From Symsagittifera roscoffensis (Eukaryota > Xenacoelomorpha > Acoela > Convolutidae), in assembly GCF_963678635.1 (NCBI RefSeq), contig NC_087068.1:4483079-4547078 (forward strand): a stretch of DNA of 64,000 nt. The letters run 5' to 3'. Positions 9,491 through 20,904 of this stretch are shown piece by piece. The notes under the pieces were generated by a model, which saw only the letters and a list, made by a program, of their open reading frames with translations, made no database searches and was not told the DNA's origin. A program made the position numbers and the translations under genes. Numbering within the stretch: position 1 is the stretch's first letter; every line of letters starts with the position of its first letter.

Positions 9491-11440
9491 AAATGGGTCA
9501 GTTAAATTTTTAGACGCTTTCATTAGTTGATTGCTAATATAGTCATCGCCGGGTATCGAAATGTCGTCTAGTTGACTGATAAAAATGTTAATTACCAATG
9601 GGGCTGTTCTATAAAGAAATTTCAATCGAGTCACTATAGGTGCACAAGGTGGAGATACAATTGAATATCTGTTTTCAAATTTTCAGGAATAATGAAAAAA
9701 TAATTGAATGTGTTTGCAACATCTTTTTCAGTTTGATGATTATTGACTTTTTGGCTTGATTCAAGAATGGATACTTTCGAACGCGTTGAACATTTGCCAT
9801 TTAGCTTATTAAATAAATTAAAAATTTGTCTTGAGTCATCAATATAATTCTTAAATTAATTCCAATAAAATTTATTCTTGTTTATTCATCTAAATTGCTT
9901 GCTCAATTTTTTTTCGAGTAGGTAAATTCGTTCAAGTTTCATGTTTTTTCCAGTTTCTGTGTGCTTCGTTCGTCTTTTTTTTCTGATGAGATTTTGACGC
10001 ACTGTTGAACCAAGATGGTTGATAGAGACATATCGGTTGATCACTTTTAAAAATAGATTGACAACTGTCAGAAGCTTGCTCTGGCGGAGCCTAATTTTCA
10101 TTCGCTTCGAATGATTGTTTCAAGTCTTTGAAAAAATTACTTAGCCTTGATTCGTTTTTTCGAAATATAAAAACTCTAAAATATTTGTTTTATGGGCCAT
10201 TTGATTAGGATCGTAAAGTTATTACCAATGTTTTTGTACTTCATGAATTTCTTTCTAGCTTCGATAAAATTTGATACATGAAGTGATGGATACAGAAAGA
10301 TGATGTTGATGATAAGCGAGTTGTTTCTTTTACAAAATTTAGAAATGATGCTATTTGGGTAGTTAGTAGAAAACTGATTCTACAGTAGCGTATTGATAAT
10401 AATATCTCCGCATATGAGGTCCACTTTCGATATTGAACTAATAAATTCCTAAGAATCTTTACGCTATTTAACGAACTGCAGTTTTTTTCTCCTTGGTGGA
10501 TTAAAAATAAACGTCAGTTTTCAAGTCAAAACTGTTTTTCTCGACTTCAGTAAAGATCAATACTTCAAATGGATTTTCCAAGTGCCTGAGCACCTTCACG
10601 TTCTCCTTAATTGAATTATGATCCCTCCTCCTCTTACCTTAGCGCGGTGTTTTTCAAAATACTGTCCAATAATAAGAAATTATTATAGATATCATTATCA
10701 ATAAGCCAAGTTTCACTTGATCAAATTTTATCTGCGGTGACTTAAGACTTAGTATAAGTGATTACAAACTTTCGAAATGTGGTTTTATTGAGGCTGTGTT
10801 CAAAGGCAGAACTGAAAAATTGTTTTTAGCATCAGATAAATTGGATGATAAAGAAGTATGGCTAGGTACCAGTCGACTGTTGAACACAATAGGCACCTAC
10901 TGATGTTGTGCCTGGTGTTTTTAAACATTGTAATTATTAGCTGGTGTAATTGGTTTCAGTCTCTTATGATAAAAGAAACAATGGCGTTTACATTTTCGTC
11001 TGCAATAGATTAAATTTCTTCATTTTCCTCAAGGTTACAAAATTAACTTTCGATTTTTTACTGATCGTCGCATAAAAATTTTTTCACAGACGCTAAGGGA
11101 GCCAAGCAGAAACAACAAAAAAAAACAATACCAAATATTAAAAGAACTAGGTGAAACAAAATTTAATTATCTATCGATAAAAAACAACCTATCGTCAGAA
11201 AAGTAGATTGCGGCCACTAAGCAGAAAAAATTTCTAAAACGGGGTTTCTTGATTTCATACACTCTCGTTTTCGAGAAAACTCAAAAAGTTTTCAATGAAA
11301 GTCAAACTTGTATCACATTTGTCTGAAAGAAATTGGTAGTGACAGTTTTTGCAGGGTGGCTTTCAACAACCTGTTGATTTAGTTAAACCTATGATAACAG
11401 ATTTAGCAGTATAGTTATCGACAGGAGTCCAAACAAAAGG

Positions 11441-11595
11441 ATCATAATTTCTCCCAGAATCATAGTTCTCCGAGAATCATAATTTTCTCGCGAAACAGTT
11501 TGGGCTTGGCGCTGACATCGACAGAATCATGCAACTTGCGACTTCGATTTAGCCCAAAATTTCGATTAAATCCAAATATCGATTAAACCAAGATA
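11441..11595. repeat. Two short degenerate tandem repeats
   Basis: Near 11,441-11,490 the motif ATCATAATTTCTCC occurs three times with small changes, period about 18 bp. Near 11,543-11,595 the motif TCGATTAAAYCCAAAT occurs three times, period 17-19 bp. These are simple local duplications without known role. Confidence 0.5.
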
Positions 11596-12339
11596 TGGTA
11601 GAATAGTTTTCAAGAGAAAACAAAAAGAATTAAAAAACGGTCAAAAAATCAAAAAATGACTTTTTCGAGGTTCACGTTTTGGTGTGTGATATTTTAGGCG
11701 CAGTCAACTTTCTATTTTGTTCTAATCATGAACAGCAAAATCTCAAACTTGAAAGGATAATTTTTGATAGTTTAGTTTTTGGCTGTAGACAGTGAAAACG
11801 AAAAAGGGTGTGGGAGACCATGCAAGCACGCGGCGGTCTTTCTGTTGAAAGTCAATTTTTGAAAACCGTACAATTGTTTCAAGAAAACTAAAAATTTTGC
11901 AAAATTTGGAGAAAAAATCCAAAGCGTCCCAAAAAAAACAAAATTAAAAAACCCGATCCAAAAAATTTTCATGATATCTATTTTTGTCAAACGGAAATTC
12001 TAGATAAACTTGTTGAGGGAGACAGTCAATTTCTGATCAATTGGATTAAAACCTATGAAGTGGAAAAAAATTCGACAATTGTTGAGCAAACGGCAGTTGA
12101 GCCGAAAAAAAAGATTCAAGTCTCCCCTGAAACTACACTAAACAACAGTTGCAACTATAATGATAATTGTTCACATCACAAGACAGAACACTGCTGTGGC
12201 AACTAAGCCAACCAAATTTGAGCAGATAAACTGAAGTTTGACAAATAAGAATGCAAAACTGATCGACTGGTACTAATTTTTAGAAAAACGTCTCCAATCA
12301 ACGACATGTTTTTAACAAAAGAACAAAAAAATGTTGATT

Positions 12340-13200
12340 AGAAAAGTTGCACCATAAAGCTCCGAAAAGCTATCAGCAGTTGCAAAGATTGAAAGAAACA
12401 GAATCATCCAGCGACCCAATTTCTTCAATTTGATCAAAATTTTGATTAAATACTGCTTGTACACAATTTTTTCCAACACTACCCTACTGCTAGGGATTTA
12501 TTGAAAAATTGCTATTTTTTTTCTCTAATTCCATGAGTGAGTTCATGGATATTTGAGTAAAGTGAGTGAGTATAATCGCATAGCAATTAAAGGATAGTAA
12601 ACCATTAAAATGAAAGAAAATTTTTTAGTTAGTTCTACATCAGTAAAAAACCAAAAAAAATGCGAGTTTTAATTTAGTGCAAATCATATGAGACGAGCAA
12701 AGTGAGGTGAAAAAAGTTGTTAGTACAATTTTAGCAGAAAAAAATTATAGCTACAATTCGGAATTGGCGCTTTAATTGTATGTGCACTAGAAGTTAATTA
12801 ATGAGAAGTCTAGGTGTGATTTACTGAGTCTTTATAGCTTCAATGTTATGATATGTTTCTGAAATAGAAATTATTCTATTAAAACTTCTAGAACTGTTCT
12901 CAGAAAACAACGAAAACACGCAAAAAGAACAATTTTGGGAAACGAAGCACGCTAATTGACTTAGTGGTATGAGTTGGAACAGATTGTTCGAATTCTTGAC
13001 AAAATTGTTTAAAGGACGAAAAAAATTGTTTACATGAAAAATTCATTTTTCAAACTACGAGCTGATAGCAGTTGCAAAAACCACTTAATAAACAAAACTA
13101 TCCTGCGACTCTTTTTCAAAAATTTGATCTAAAATGCTGTTGAAGATGCTTTTACAAAAATTCCAGCACTCCTGTTTTGCTAGGGATCGGTTTAGAGGAG
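12340..13200. repeat. Diverged pair of dispersed repeats (about 12,340-12,500 and 13,050-13,200)
   Basis: Both segments share, in the same order, AGCAGTTGCAAA, an AAC-rich stretch, ATCC.GCGAC, TTTGATC, TGCT, ACAA.TT, CCAACACT/CCAGCACT and TGCTAGGGAT. They are in the same orientation about 700 bp apart and clearly diverged, suggesting an old repeat family or a local duplication. Confidence 0.45.
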
Positions 13201-14393
13201 ATTCACTGGAAGAAGGCCCTCTTCTGAAATCCAGAAAAAAAACATAAGTGAAAAAATTAGCTGAATTGAATGACTTGATACCGCACAGAATATTCTATAT
13301 CTCGGGTTAATTGGGATCAATGCCTCAGACTGTGTCAAGCAAGATATGATATCAAGACACAAGGAAGCTGATGCCCATGGAAATGAGACATTAAACTACC
13401 AAAGAATGATCGAGTTCATGATAATTTCAAGTGAATAAATTCAAAATTAGTCATCGAGTCGACTAAGCTAGACTCAACAGAAGTCTCAGGGTTTTTTGGC
13501 AAACACATGATGAAGATCCTTTGCAAAAACTGTGCAAATCAAATTAAAACTTCTCTTGAGTTTTATATTGAATAAAGGAAAAATCTGAAAAAAGAACCAA
13601 TGTTCAAATAGAAAACTTCTTGAGAGCATTCAGCGTCCTTGCTGATGTATCTTAATCATGTGGTATGTAGCAACAATTGAGTTGATATCACGATGTAATT
13701 AAGTTTAAAAAATTATAGAAAGCAAATCATTAAAAAAACTCAAGTAGGTTAACTAGAATTTGGACAATTAGATGTTGCTTAAAACACCTGAGAAGAGTAA
13801 ATTCGATGTATCAGATGAAAAAAAATGCGAGAAATAACTCAAAAGACTTTGTTTGGAAAGTTTCTGAAATTTATAGCAAAAATTGTTTCTTTTTGAGCAT
13901 GCACGATAAAAATAAAATTTTTCCTGAATTGAAAGTTTCCATTTAAAAGATTTGGTTATTTTTTAAATTTTGTTCACGAAAACGTTGAATTTTAACCACG
14001 CAATGTCTCAAATTTTTCAAAAATCAACAAAGCGACTTAGATATTTTGCGAAAATATATAAAACAGAGAGTTGACTTGATTTGTTAAAGTTTTGCAGGTG
14101 CAAAATGTTTTTCATGCTATGCCATGATGATATAAAGGACAAATAAAACGCTTTGCAGTTATTTTTTTATTTGACTACATAGTGAATGACATATTGAAAT
14201 TGAAACTGTAACGAAATTGAGATCAGAAAAAAATTTGGACGAGGAAGGCCGAAATAAAAAGACTCTGATTGCCAATTGAAGCGTTTTGGCTTAAAATATA
14301 TTTATTTCCAAAATCGTGCGAACCAATCAATAATTAAAAATTTTGAGAAACGAAAATTAAAAATTGATAGACTTGATACATTTTATCATAAGC

Positions 14394-14633
14394 AAAAACT
14401 CTTCAAATTATCACGATTGAATGTTCAAATAAAGTTATCCGCAAACAATACAGAAAGTTTTGGAAAAATTAGAAAATTTAAATTAGCAATTAGTGATATA
14501 TGACTTTGGAATCAATTGATTTCATAGCTTATATCACTAACTGCTGTTTAAAATTTCTAATTTTCCAAAAGTTTTTGTATTGTTTGTAGAATATTTTATT
14601 TGAACTTTCAATAATGATAACTTCAGCAGTTTT
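14394..14633. repeat. Long inverted repeat (foldback element), copy B
   Basis: This is the duplicate of the element at 460-695. The arms are about 14,394-14,500 and 14,530-14,633. Pairing near the loop is better than in copy A (AGAAAATTTAAATTAGCAAT against its complement in ...CTAACTGCTGTTTAAAATTT). The adjacent AAGCTTAAGCTT palindrome is retained. Confidence 0.7.
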
Positions 14634-15930
14634 CAAAATAAGCTTAAGCTTATTTCTTGCTGTATTTGAACGTAAATGACACTGGCTGGGCTCTGTTCAG
14701 AGTTATAAGCAAATATTGTATTTTTTTCCGATAAGGAAGAAGTTTCTTTTTTTGGCTTTTTTGTTTTTTTTTGTAATATCTATCAATTATACATAAAGAA
14801 CCGCGCGCAAGGAACGTAGAAAATACACGAAAGGCACTATTAAAATCTATTTTTTCATCTGTGCTATTTGCTTTTACTAAATATAAAAACAGTGATCTTT
14901 GATTACAAAAGCGACGGAAGACTAACAAAACTCTAGCAACTGAAAAAATTATTACTGCCTGTCGTTAGGCATCGCAGAAACTACTTCATTCCAAACTACT
15001 GTTATTTTGTTTGCATTGAATAAAATCAAACTTATTGAACAACATGGAATTTAGACCTGGAACCGTCATCAAACAAAAAAAAATTTATTTCGTCATATAA
15101 CATCCTTTGACTGAATTTGAAAAACCTGACCAAGTATTTGAACAAACAAAAATTTTTCTTAGAACCAAATTTTGCGGCGTTGTGTCTAAGTCCTCAGTGC
15201 CATCAAATAGCTTGCTCAAAAATGAATTATTTGAAGTCCACAAAAAAGAAGAGCAAAAAATGGAGAAGTTTTTTTGAATCATCACACATTCAATATTTTT
15301 TGAACTTACAAAAAACACTAAGACAAAATATCTGTTTCAAATGAATCTTACAAATAAAAATAAATTCCTAAAAACATTAATTTGAAATAAAAAAATTATA
15401 AAATGGAAACATTTTGACCTTGAATTTACTAAGAACCATCAGAACAAAAATCAATTTTTTGCCAAAAGTTTCCAAAAATTTATGCTTAATCCATTTCCAA
15501 AACAAATAAGGGCAAAAAAATGAAGCATAAAGTCACTTGAATCTAATGTTATGCGCAAAACAGCGAAGCTTACAAAAATGTATGAACAAAATGATCATCA
15601 GTAAAACATATATTTTTTTTGCTAAAAACCTCCAAACTTTTCTGATGATTTTAGTTTCAAAGCATTTCAAAGCATTTCAAAGCAGTAAAATCAGACATTA
15701 ACAATGCGGATAACTAACTAAACGGTTGATGAACAAAAATTGCGCTAGAATTTTTTTGATCGAACGCTCTGAAGTTGTATTTATTCTCTAAAATTAAAAA
15801 AAAATTAAATTGCCCCAAACTGAATTGTTTTTGATCTTACACAATGAAAAATTGAAGCCCGAAAGCTGTTTTAAAATTTTATTTAAATTCCGAAAAAAAA
15901 TCTGATGTTATTTATAAAAACAGCAATTCA

Positions 15931-16399
15931 AACTTTGAAATTTTACAAAAATAAAAGAAAATTTACAAGATTAAGAAAATAGAGATTTGCTTTAATTCTT
16001 GTTATTGATACGTCGTTTTTGCTGACAATTTTTTTCTCCATGAAGTTTGGCAAATTGATCATGAAAATGTTTTAAAATTTTTCTTCGAGATCTATAAAAA
16101 TCTTGAAAAATCTTCAAAAAATTTTTTGAAGAATCTTGAAGATTTTTGATGATCTTCTTCGAAATTTTACAAATCTTGATGATCAAACTTTGAAATTTTA
16201 CAAAAATAAAAGAAAATTTACAAGATTAAGAAAATAGAGATTTGCTTTAATTCTTGTTATTGATACGTCGTTTTTGCTGACAATTTTTTTCTCCATGAAG
16301 TTTGGCAAATTGATCATGAAAATGTTTTAAAATTTTTCTTCGAGATCTATAAAAATCTTGAAAAATCTTCAAAAAATTTTTTGAAGAATCTTGAAGATC
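15931..16399. repeat. 255-bp tandem duplication containing a perfect palindrome
   Basis: Sequence from AACTTTGAAATTTTACAAAA at 15,931 recurs at 16,186, and the match runs to about 16,399. It is single-copy in the copy A flank (about 1964-2175). Each unit includes the perfect 20-bp palindrome CTTCAAAAAATTTTTTGAAG (16,112-16,131 and 16,367-16,386) within a run of GAAGATCTT-like motifs. Confidence 0.75.
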
Positions 16400-16602
16400 T
16401 TTGCAAGAATTCAGAAAAATTTCAAATTCGCTTAACGGGCTGAAAATATATCATACAGGTTTCTGGAAACGTGTTCATGTTTTTTGGACGGTCAAAAGTC
16501 TTAAAAACACAACTATTTTTGAAGATTTTTTGCTATCTTCTCAAGTTGACTAGATTTGGCGTCTCTTTCAAGATTACTATTCACTCTTCTTTACCATTAC
16601 AG

Positions 16603-16723
16603 GCGAATTTCTTGAATTTTGGGATGAGTGTGTTGCAAACATTGAAGCAGCAGGATTGTTTCTACACAGTTTTAATGGCTCTAATTCGATCAGAGTGTTT
16701 TCAAATGCATCTGACACTGACAA
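16603..16723 (+). CDS. Putative small internal exon, gene copy B
   Basis: This is the counterpart of the exon at 2381-2504, with the same CATTACAG acceptor and an AA|GTGAGT donor. The frame reads EFLEFWDECVANIEAAGLF and on to NASDTD, one codon shorter than copy A through a 3-bp deletion. Preservation of frame and of several synonymous changes supports real coding ancestry. Confidence 0.45.
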
Positions 16724-17110
16724 GTGAGTCGATTTTGTTTTAACTTTTGAAGAAATTGACAGAATTTTTGTGCTCGGGGTAAGCAAAATTTTTGTGCTCG
16801 GGGTAAAACATGATTGTTGGCGGTAATTCAGGATTCTTCAAGATCTTGACAAGATTGAAAAAAAAATTCCTAACTAATTTTAACGTTTTGAATAGGATTT
16901 TCGACGAAAATTTTTTATATCAGCCAAAAAGTATTGTTGTGTTGAGCTCAAAATTGAAAAGTTGATTCTCCTGTGACAAGTTTTTGTAAAGTTTGATGGG
17001 GTTTAAACATTAGCAATATTGCCGAATTGGTACAATTTACGCTCATTTTATTTCGCGCAACGAACGCGTAAGCGAGGGTTAAACCTCTTTTAGAAATCGT
17101 TCCAATTTAG
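16724..17110 (+). other. Candidate intron, gene copy B
   Basis: The stretch runs from GTGAGT to TTCCAATTTAG. It contains a small local duplication around 16,766-16,806 (TTTTTGTGCTCGGGGTAA twice). No coding sequence is evident. Confidence 0.4.
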
Positions 17111-17563
17111 TTGAAGGAGGCTGATTGTCATTTTTGCTACTTTGCTGGGAGCGAAATGTATCACCTTTCTCCTATTATGGCGAGTGATGGGATCTCATTT
17201 TTTTTTCTTTTTCCTAAAAAGATACTCCAATTTGTTTTGAGCGAACATAGATTCATAGACCTCAAAGGGCAGTCGTCTGAACAATTAGGATTTCGTCCTG
17301 ATACGAGCAGCCTTGCTGTTTTTTTTTTGTGAAAATTGTAGTTTGACACATGCATTCATTTACATATATGATCGTCTTTGCAGCTTTGAGATAGATTGCC
17401 TCTACGTCAACAACCACCATCTTGTTGCGATAGAAATGGTCGCTCTTGTGGCAAGACACCTGCAAAAATCATCAAAGAGAAAATTGAACAGATGCTTACA
17501 AGGACTGTTCCGAGGGTTCAACACAAGCTGAGGAGTATCATCAAGGCCTACACAACTCACCAG
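17111..17563 (+). pseudogene. N-terminal exon of copy B, frame disrupted
   Basis: The exon is homologous to 2914-3366, with the same acceptor and the same CAG|GTGAGC donor. The T run after GCTG at 17,318 has ten T where copy A has nine. One base is missing in GAAATGGTCGC (about 17,434). The two changes compensate, so about 115 bp is read in a shifted frame if both are real. The last part, KTPAKIIKEKIEQML...AYTTHQ, is in the copy A frame with three amino-acid changes. Confidence 0.6.
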
Positions 17564-17758
17564 GTGAGCAATCTTACTGCGGCGGGCAATTGATTAAGTT
17601 TGTCTATTCAGCTTGATGCATAAAGTGTTCTTCGGGGAACTGGCTACTAAAATTTTACACACTGCTTCCGCACTTTCCTCGCAGTTCGCCTTTAATTACT
17701 AATGACGATTTACTGCCTTAATCAGAAGAACACAAACCTATTTCACAACTGTATTTAG
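17564..17758 (+). other. Intron between N-terminal and NTPase exons, copy B
   Basis: The 195-bp stretch has a GTGAGC donor and a GTATTTAG acceptor and is homologous to 3367-3566 with small indels. Confidence 0.6.
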
Positions 17759-19000
17759 GAACAAATTGATGAACAAAACAATGCTGTCAGAGCTTATCTC
17801 GGTGAGAACGTTTTGTTCATTATTGGAAAGACATTCGTAAACATATCAGCGGCCGAATCATTGATAACAACAGAAAACGAGCGGCTGGCAAAAAAGTTGT
17901 TGACGACACTGATTGTTTGTCCAGTTCATCCATTCTTAATCAACTTTGGTTCATTACGAAGGAAACGGTAGAATCATCCCCAGAGAAAAAATTTATTTAT
18001 CGGTTCAGCGGGCTAATGGGAAAATCATCGAAAATTGTGGACTGCGAGCAAACTTTGTGGACAGATATCTTGGCATTTAACAATAACCAAGCAGAATGTC
18101 AGAAAACAAGGTTGCATCATTACATAGTTGGTATAAATTATCTATCGTACAGTTTTCAACAACTTTTGTTGAGCGTCCGTGACCGGTTTCAACTGCAGCA
18201 TAATGATTATATCAAATCTCAATTAGGAATCAAATCGGAAGCGTCAGATGTCACATATGACGACAGAAAGGTGTTCCAGTTCCAGTTATCTGACCTTATT
18301 CTAAGTCCACAGCAACTCTCAATTCCGAGAAGTGGTATTCGCAGACTTGATGTTTACGGAGATGCTTGACCAGGAAAGTCATCTTTGCTACTCGCGCTTG
18401 CTTTAGAAAAATGCGGGAAACAAGTAGTTTCTTCACCAGAACACGTGTATTATTTCTTACCTGATCGGAAAAGTTCTTTCCTTGAAGATTTAGAAACGTT
18501 TAGGCAGAAATATTGTCAAGAAAGATATTTCCATATCAATTATCTCAGCAAGTTCGAACATGTCAATGAGGACACCGGGAACAAGAAAGCCACGTTCCTG
18601 TTTGACGAAGTATATCATACTGACTTTGGAGAAATCGCAGCGTTTTACGAAGGCATGTCTTCAACCGTATGGGTAGCGTGTGTTGTTGGTGGTCAAAAGA
18701 ATGTCCCTGACAGCCGCGAGTTTATTGGCTCATTCAAAACATGTTATCTCACGGTACTATACAGGAGTTCCGCGCATGTATCTAGACTATCGACATACGT
18801 TCTGAATAAATGGATATTACAAGAACTCGGTGTTTCGCCTGCTTTTCTCTTCAAATGCTTCTCATCGGGGATCAAAAAATCGTCCCAGTTGAAACGAGTT
18901 TGGCCATCAAACCAAGACGAGCAACATGTCATAAGTCGAATGGTTCGTTCTTTTTATTTTTCCATCCATTTGTTGATCGAAATTTTGACAGTTTTAAAAG
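17759..19000 (+). pseudogene. SF1 helicase-fold NTPase exon, copy B, stop inside Walker A
   Basis: This is the homologue of 3567-4739. A net 19-bp loss near 17,828 shifts the frame in the N-terminal part. From about 17,840 the frame is open (HISGRIIDNNRKRAAGK...), with two in-frame insertions relative to copy A: one residue at CLSSSSILN and three at KSSKIVDCEQ. It then hits TGA at 18,367-18,369. This falls exactly on a glycine of the Walker A motif (GDA-stop-PGKSS, against GEAGSGKSS in copy A). Beyond it the frame stays open to 19,012 with Walker B FDEVYH, motif III-like VGGQKN and motif IV-like LYRS. The real 3' border is unclear: GT at 18,943 (AATG|GTTCGT) is in phase with the next exon, while GTAAAT at 19,001 is not. 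Confidence 0.7.
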
Positions 19001-19033
19001 GTAAATATGCATAATTCTTTTTTAATGTTACAG

Positions 19034-20304
19034 AGCTCAAACTAAGTTTTATTCTCAGTTTATACAACACTCAGTCACAACACGATACAACAAAAAGCGA
19101 AGCTATTTAAAGTTAACGTAGAAAGTGTGTCTAAAATAGAAGATCTGGAATTGACTGGGGCAGATTGGGATCATATTTGCATTTTTATCGGGAATGGAGA
19201 TCACCCTCTTCTTCTCTCAGTTGTTTACAGCATGATAACACGAGCTGTGAAAAGCGTCATCATATACACGGAAAACTCAACAGTATGTAAGGTGATTGAT
19301 GCTTATCATAGTCCTGTCGGCGACAAACTTGTTCTGCAAATTCGCAGTGTCGATTTTCCCGAGATAACCGATGATATAAAGCAAAATTTGATAGATGATA
19401 CCATGCTTGTACGCTCTCTTTTAGAAGTATTGTTCCTGAAACCACATGTATTAAATCTCATACAGTACATTATCCATCAACATAGAGACCATGCTTACAA
19501 TTCTAGCAGTGTGTGGCTGCCAGCGTTTTTCAAAACTCCCAAATGTAGACATTTTTTGAAACGTTGCAAGGAGCTACCCATATTAGCTGAAGTCATTAAG
19601 CAAACGGATTTGTCGCATCTGGAAATTTTGCTATCGTTTTGTTGTCACAAACCAACATTATTGCATATACTCGACCTCCAGGAAAGTTCTCAACGACAAA
19701 CGCTTCTAAGAGACTATTGTGACCGCTTGTTTTTAAGATCGTGCTGCAACGAGTGCGAGGACACTGTTAAGTGTCTGCTGGAACAGAACTCTCCTCTAGC
19801 GCTATATAAATATCGAAAAAAACTACGCCATTAATGATAGCTGCACTAGTCGGAAATTTACGAATTGCCCGAATGATTCTGGATTTCACTCCCGATGAGG
19901 AACAAAATTCCTATATAGAGCAGAAAGAGGATAACGGCAAATCAATGTTTTTCCTTGCTGCTACATATGGTCATTTGAAGCTGCTCCAATATTTCCGCAA
20001 CCGGCACAAATCGAAGAGTAAAAGTCAGCGAGAACTGCACACTATTGTCGATAATTTTGCAAACACGCCTCTTATGCACATGGTACTGTGTCATAACCTT
20101 GACATTGTTAGTTGGCTTAACAGCATTGATCCGGATTGTATGAAAACAAGAAACAAAAACAGACAAAGTGTACTTCATTTCGCAGCTGCAACCGGCAATA
20201 CTGAAATTGCTTCTGTTCTCTTAGAATCGTTAAAATCATTGGACAAAAGTTCATTGATTTTAGCACAAAACAACGGTGGCAGAACGGTTTTTCACAAGTC
20301 GTGA
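19034..20304 (+). pseudogene. Helicase motifs V-VI, linker and first ankyrin module, copy B
   Basis: The homologue of the 4802 exon begins after TTACAG. An in-frame TAA at 19,043-19,045 replaces a Ser codon. The frame is then open from 19,127 (MSKIEDLELTGADWDHICIF ... MITRAVKSV). A 1-bp loss in the A run near 19,818 shifts the frame within KYRKK. It continues from 19,834 (MIAALVGNLRIARMIL) through the divergent founder ANK module to TGA 20,302-20,304, a TGT-to-TGA change. A stretch of the linker present in copies A and C (GDSEK) is missing. Four lesions in one exon argue for a pseudogene, unless homopolymer errors explain the frameshift. Confidence 0.7.
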
Positions 20305-20904
20305 TCAGAAGGTCATCTCAATTTCAGAAGAAAACAAAATTTACAAGTCAGAATCTGATCCGCTGTTACACACAAATCAATAAAACAATGGAATCACGCC
20401 TCCTGTGCTGGCTGTGCTGAGAAATCATTTTGAAATTGTTGGTTGGCTCGCCAGCATTGATCTGGCTGGTATGAAATTACAAAACAAAGACAAATTAAGC
20501 GTACTTCATGTCGCAGCTGCAAATGGCAAAACTGAAATTGCTTCGGTTCTCCTAAAATCGGTGAACTCATCGGACAAAAGTTCATTGATTTCATCGCCAG
20601 ATGACGAAGTCATGACGGCTTTCCACTGGTCGTGTTCAGAAGGTCATCTCGAGTTCAGCAAATGGCTGCTAGAAGAATACAATAATTACAAGTCAGAATC
20701 TGATCCGCTGTTACACACAATTCAATATAACAATGGAATCACGCCTCCTGTGCTGGCTGTGCTGAGAAATCATCTCGAGATTGTTGGTTGGCTCGCCAGC
20801 ATTGATCTGGCTCGTATGAAGTTACAAAACAAAGACAAATTAAGCGTACTTCATGTCGCAGCTGCAAATGGAAAAACTGAATTTGCTTCGGTTCTCTTAA
20901 GTCG

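Larger units (their letters stand above)
7393..10030 (+). repeat. Tandem duplication of the 3' end of copy A (period about 1.32 kb)
   Basis: The segment 7393-8709 (two and a quarter ANK modules, stop codon, 3' flank) is repeated at 8710-10,030 with very high identity. The offset is 1315 bp in the ANK part and 1321 bp in the flank, because the first copy lacks 6 bp near 7885. The breakpoint joins 3' flank (TTGATTGAGAC) to mid-module sequence (AACTCATCGGAC) at 8709/8710. Confidence 0.85.
10031..13933. other. Intergenic stretch without recognisable gene
   Basis: This 3.9-kb AT-rich stretch lies between the copy A 3' flank and the duplicated upstream DNA of copy B. No ORF longer than about 75 codons is present and none looks coding. 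It holds short degenerate tandem repeats near 11,441-11,595 and a diverged repeated segment at about 12,340-12,500 and 13,050-13,200. No RNA gene was recognised. Confidence 0.6.
13934..16602. repeat. Segmental duplicate of the copy A upstream DNA
   Basis: From AAAGTTTCCATTTAAAAG the sequence follows positions 1-2380 base by base, with substitutions, homopolymer length changes and one extra 255-bp tandem duplication (15,931-16,399). Homology continues through the exons of copy B. The left end of the duplication in copy A lies outside the window. Confidence 0.85.

Noticed and set aside
11772-11990. Antisense 72-codon frame in the intergenic region
   Set aside because: Low-complexity Phe/Leu/Lys composition, no homologous partner in the window and no splice or start context.
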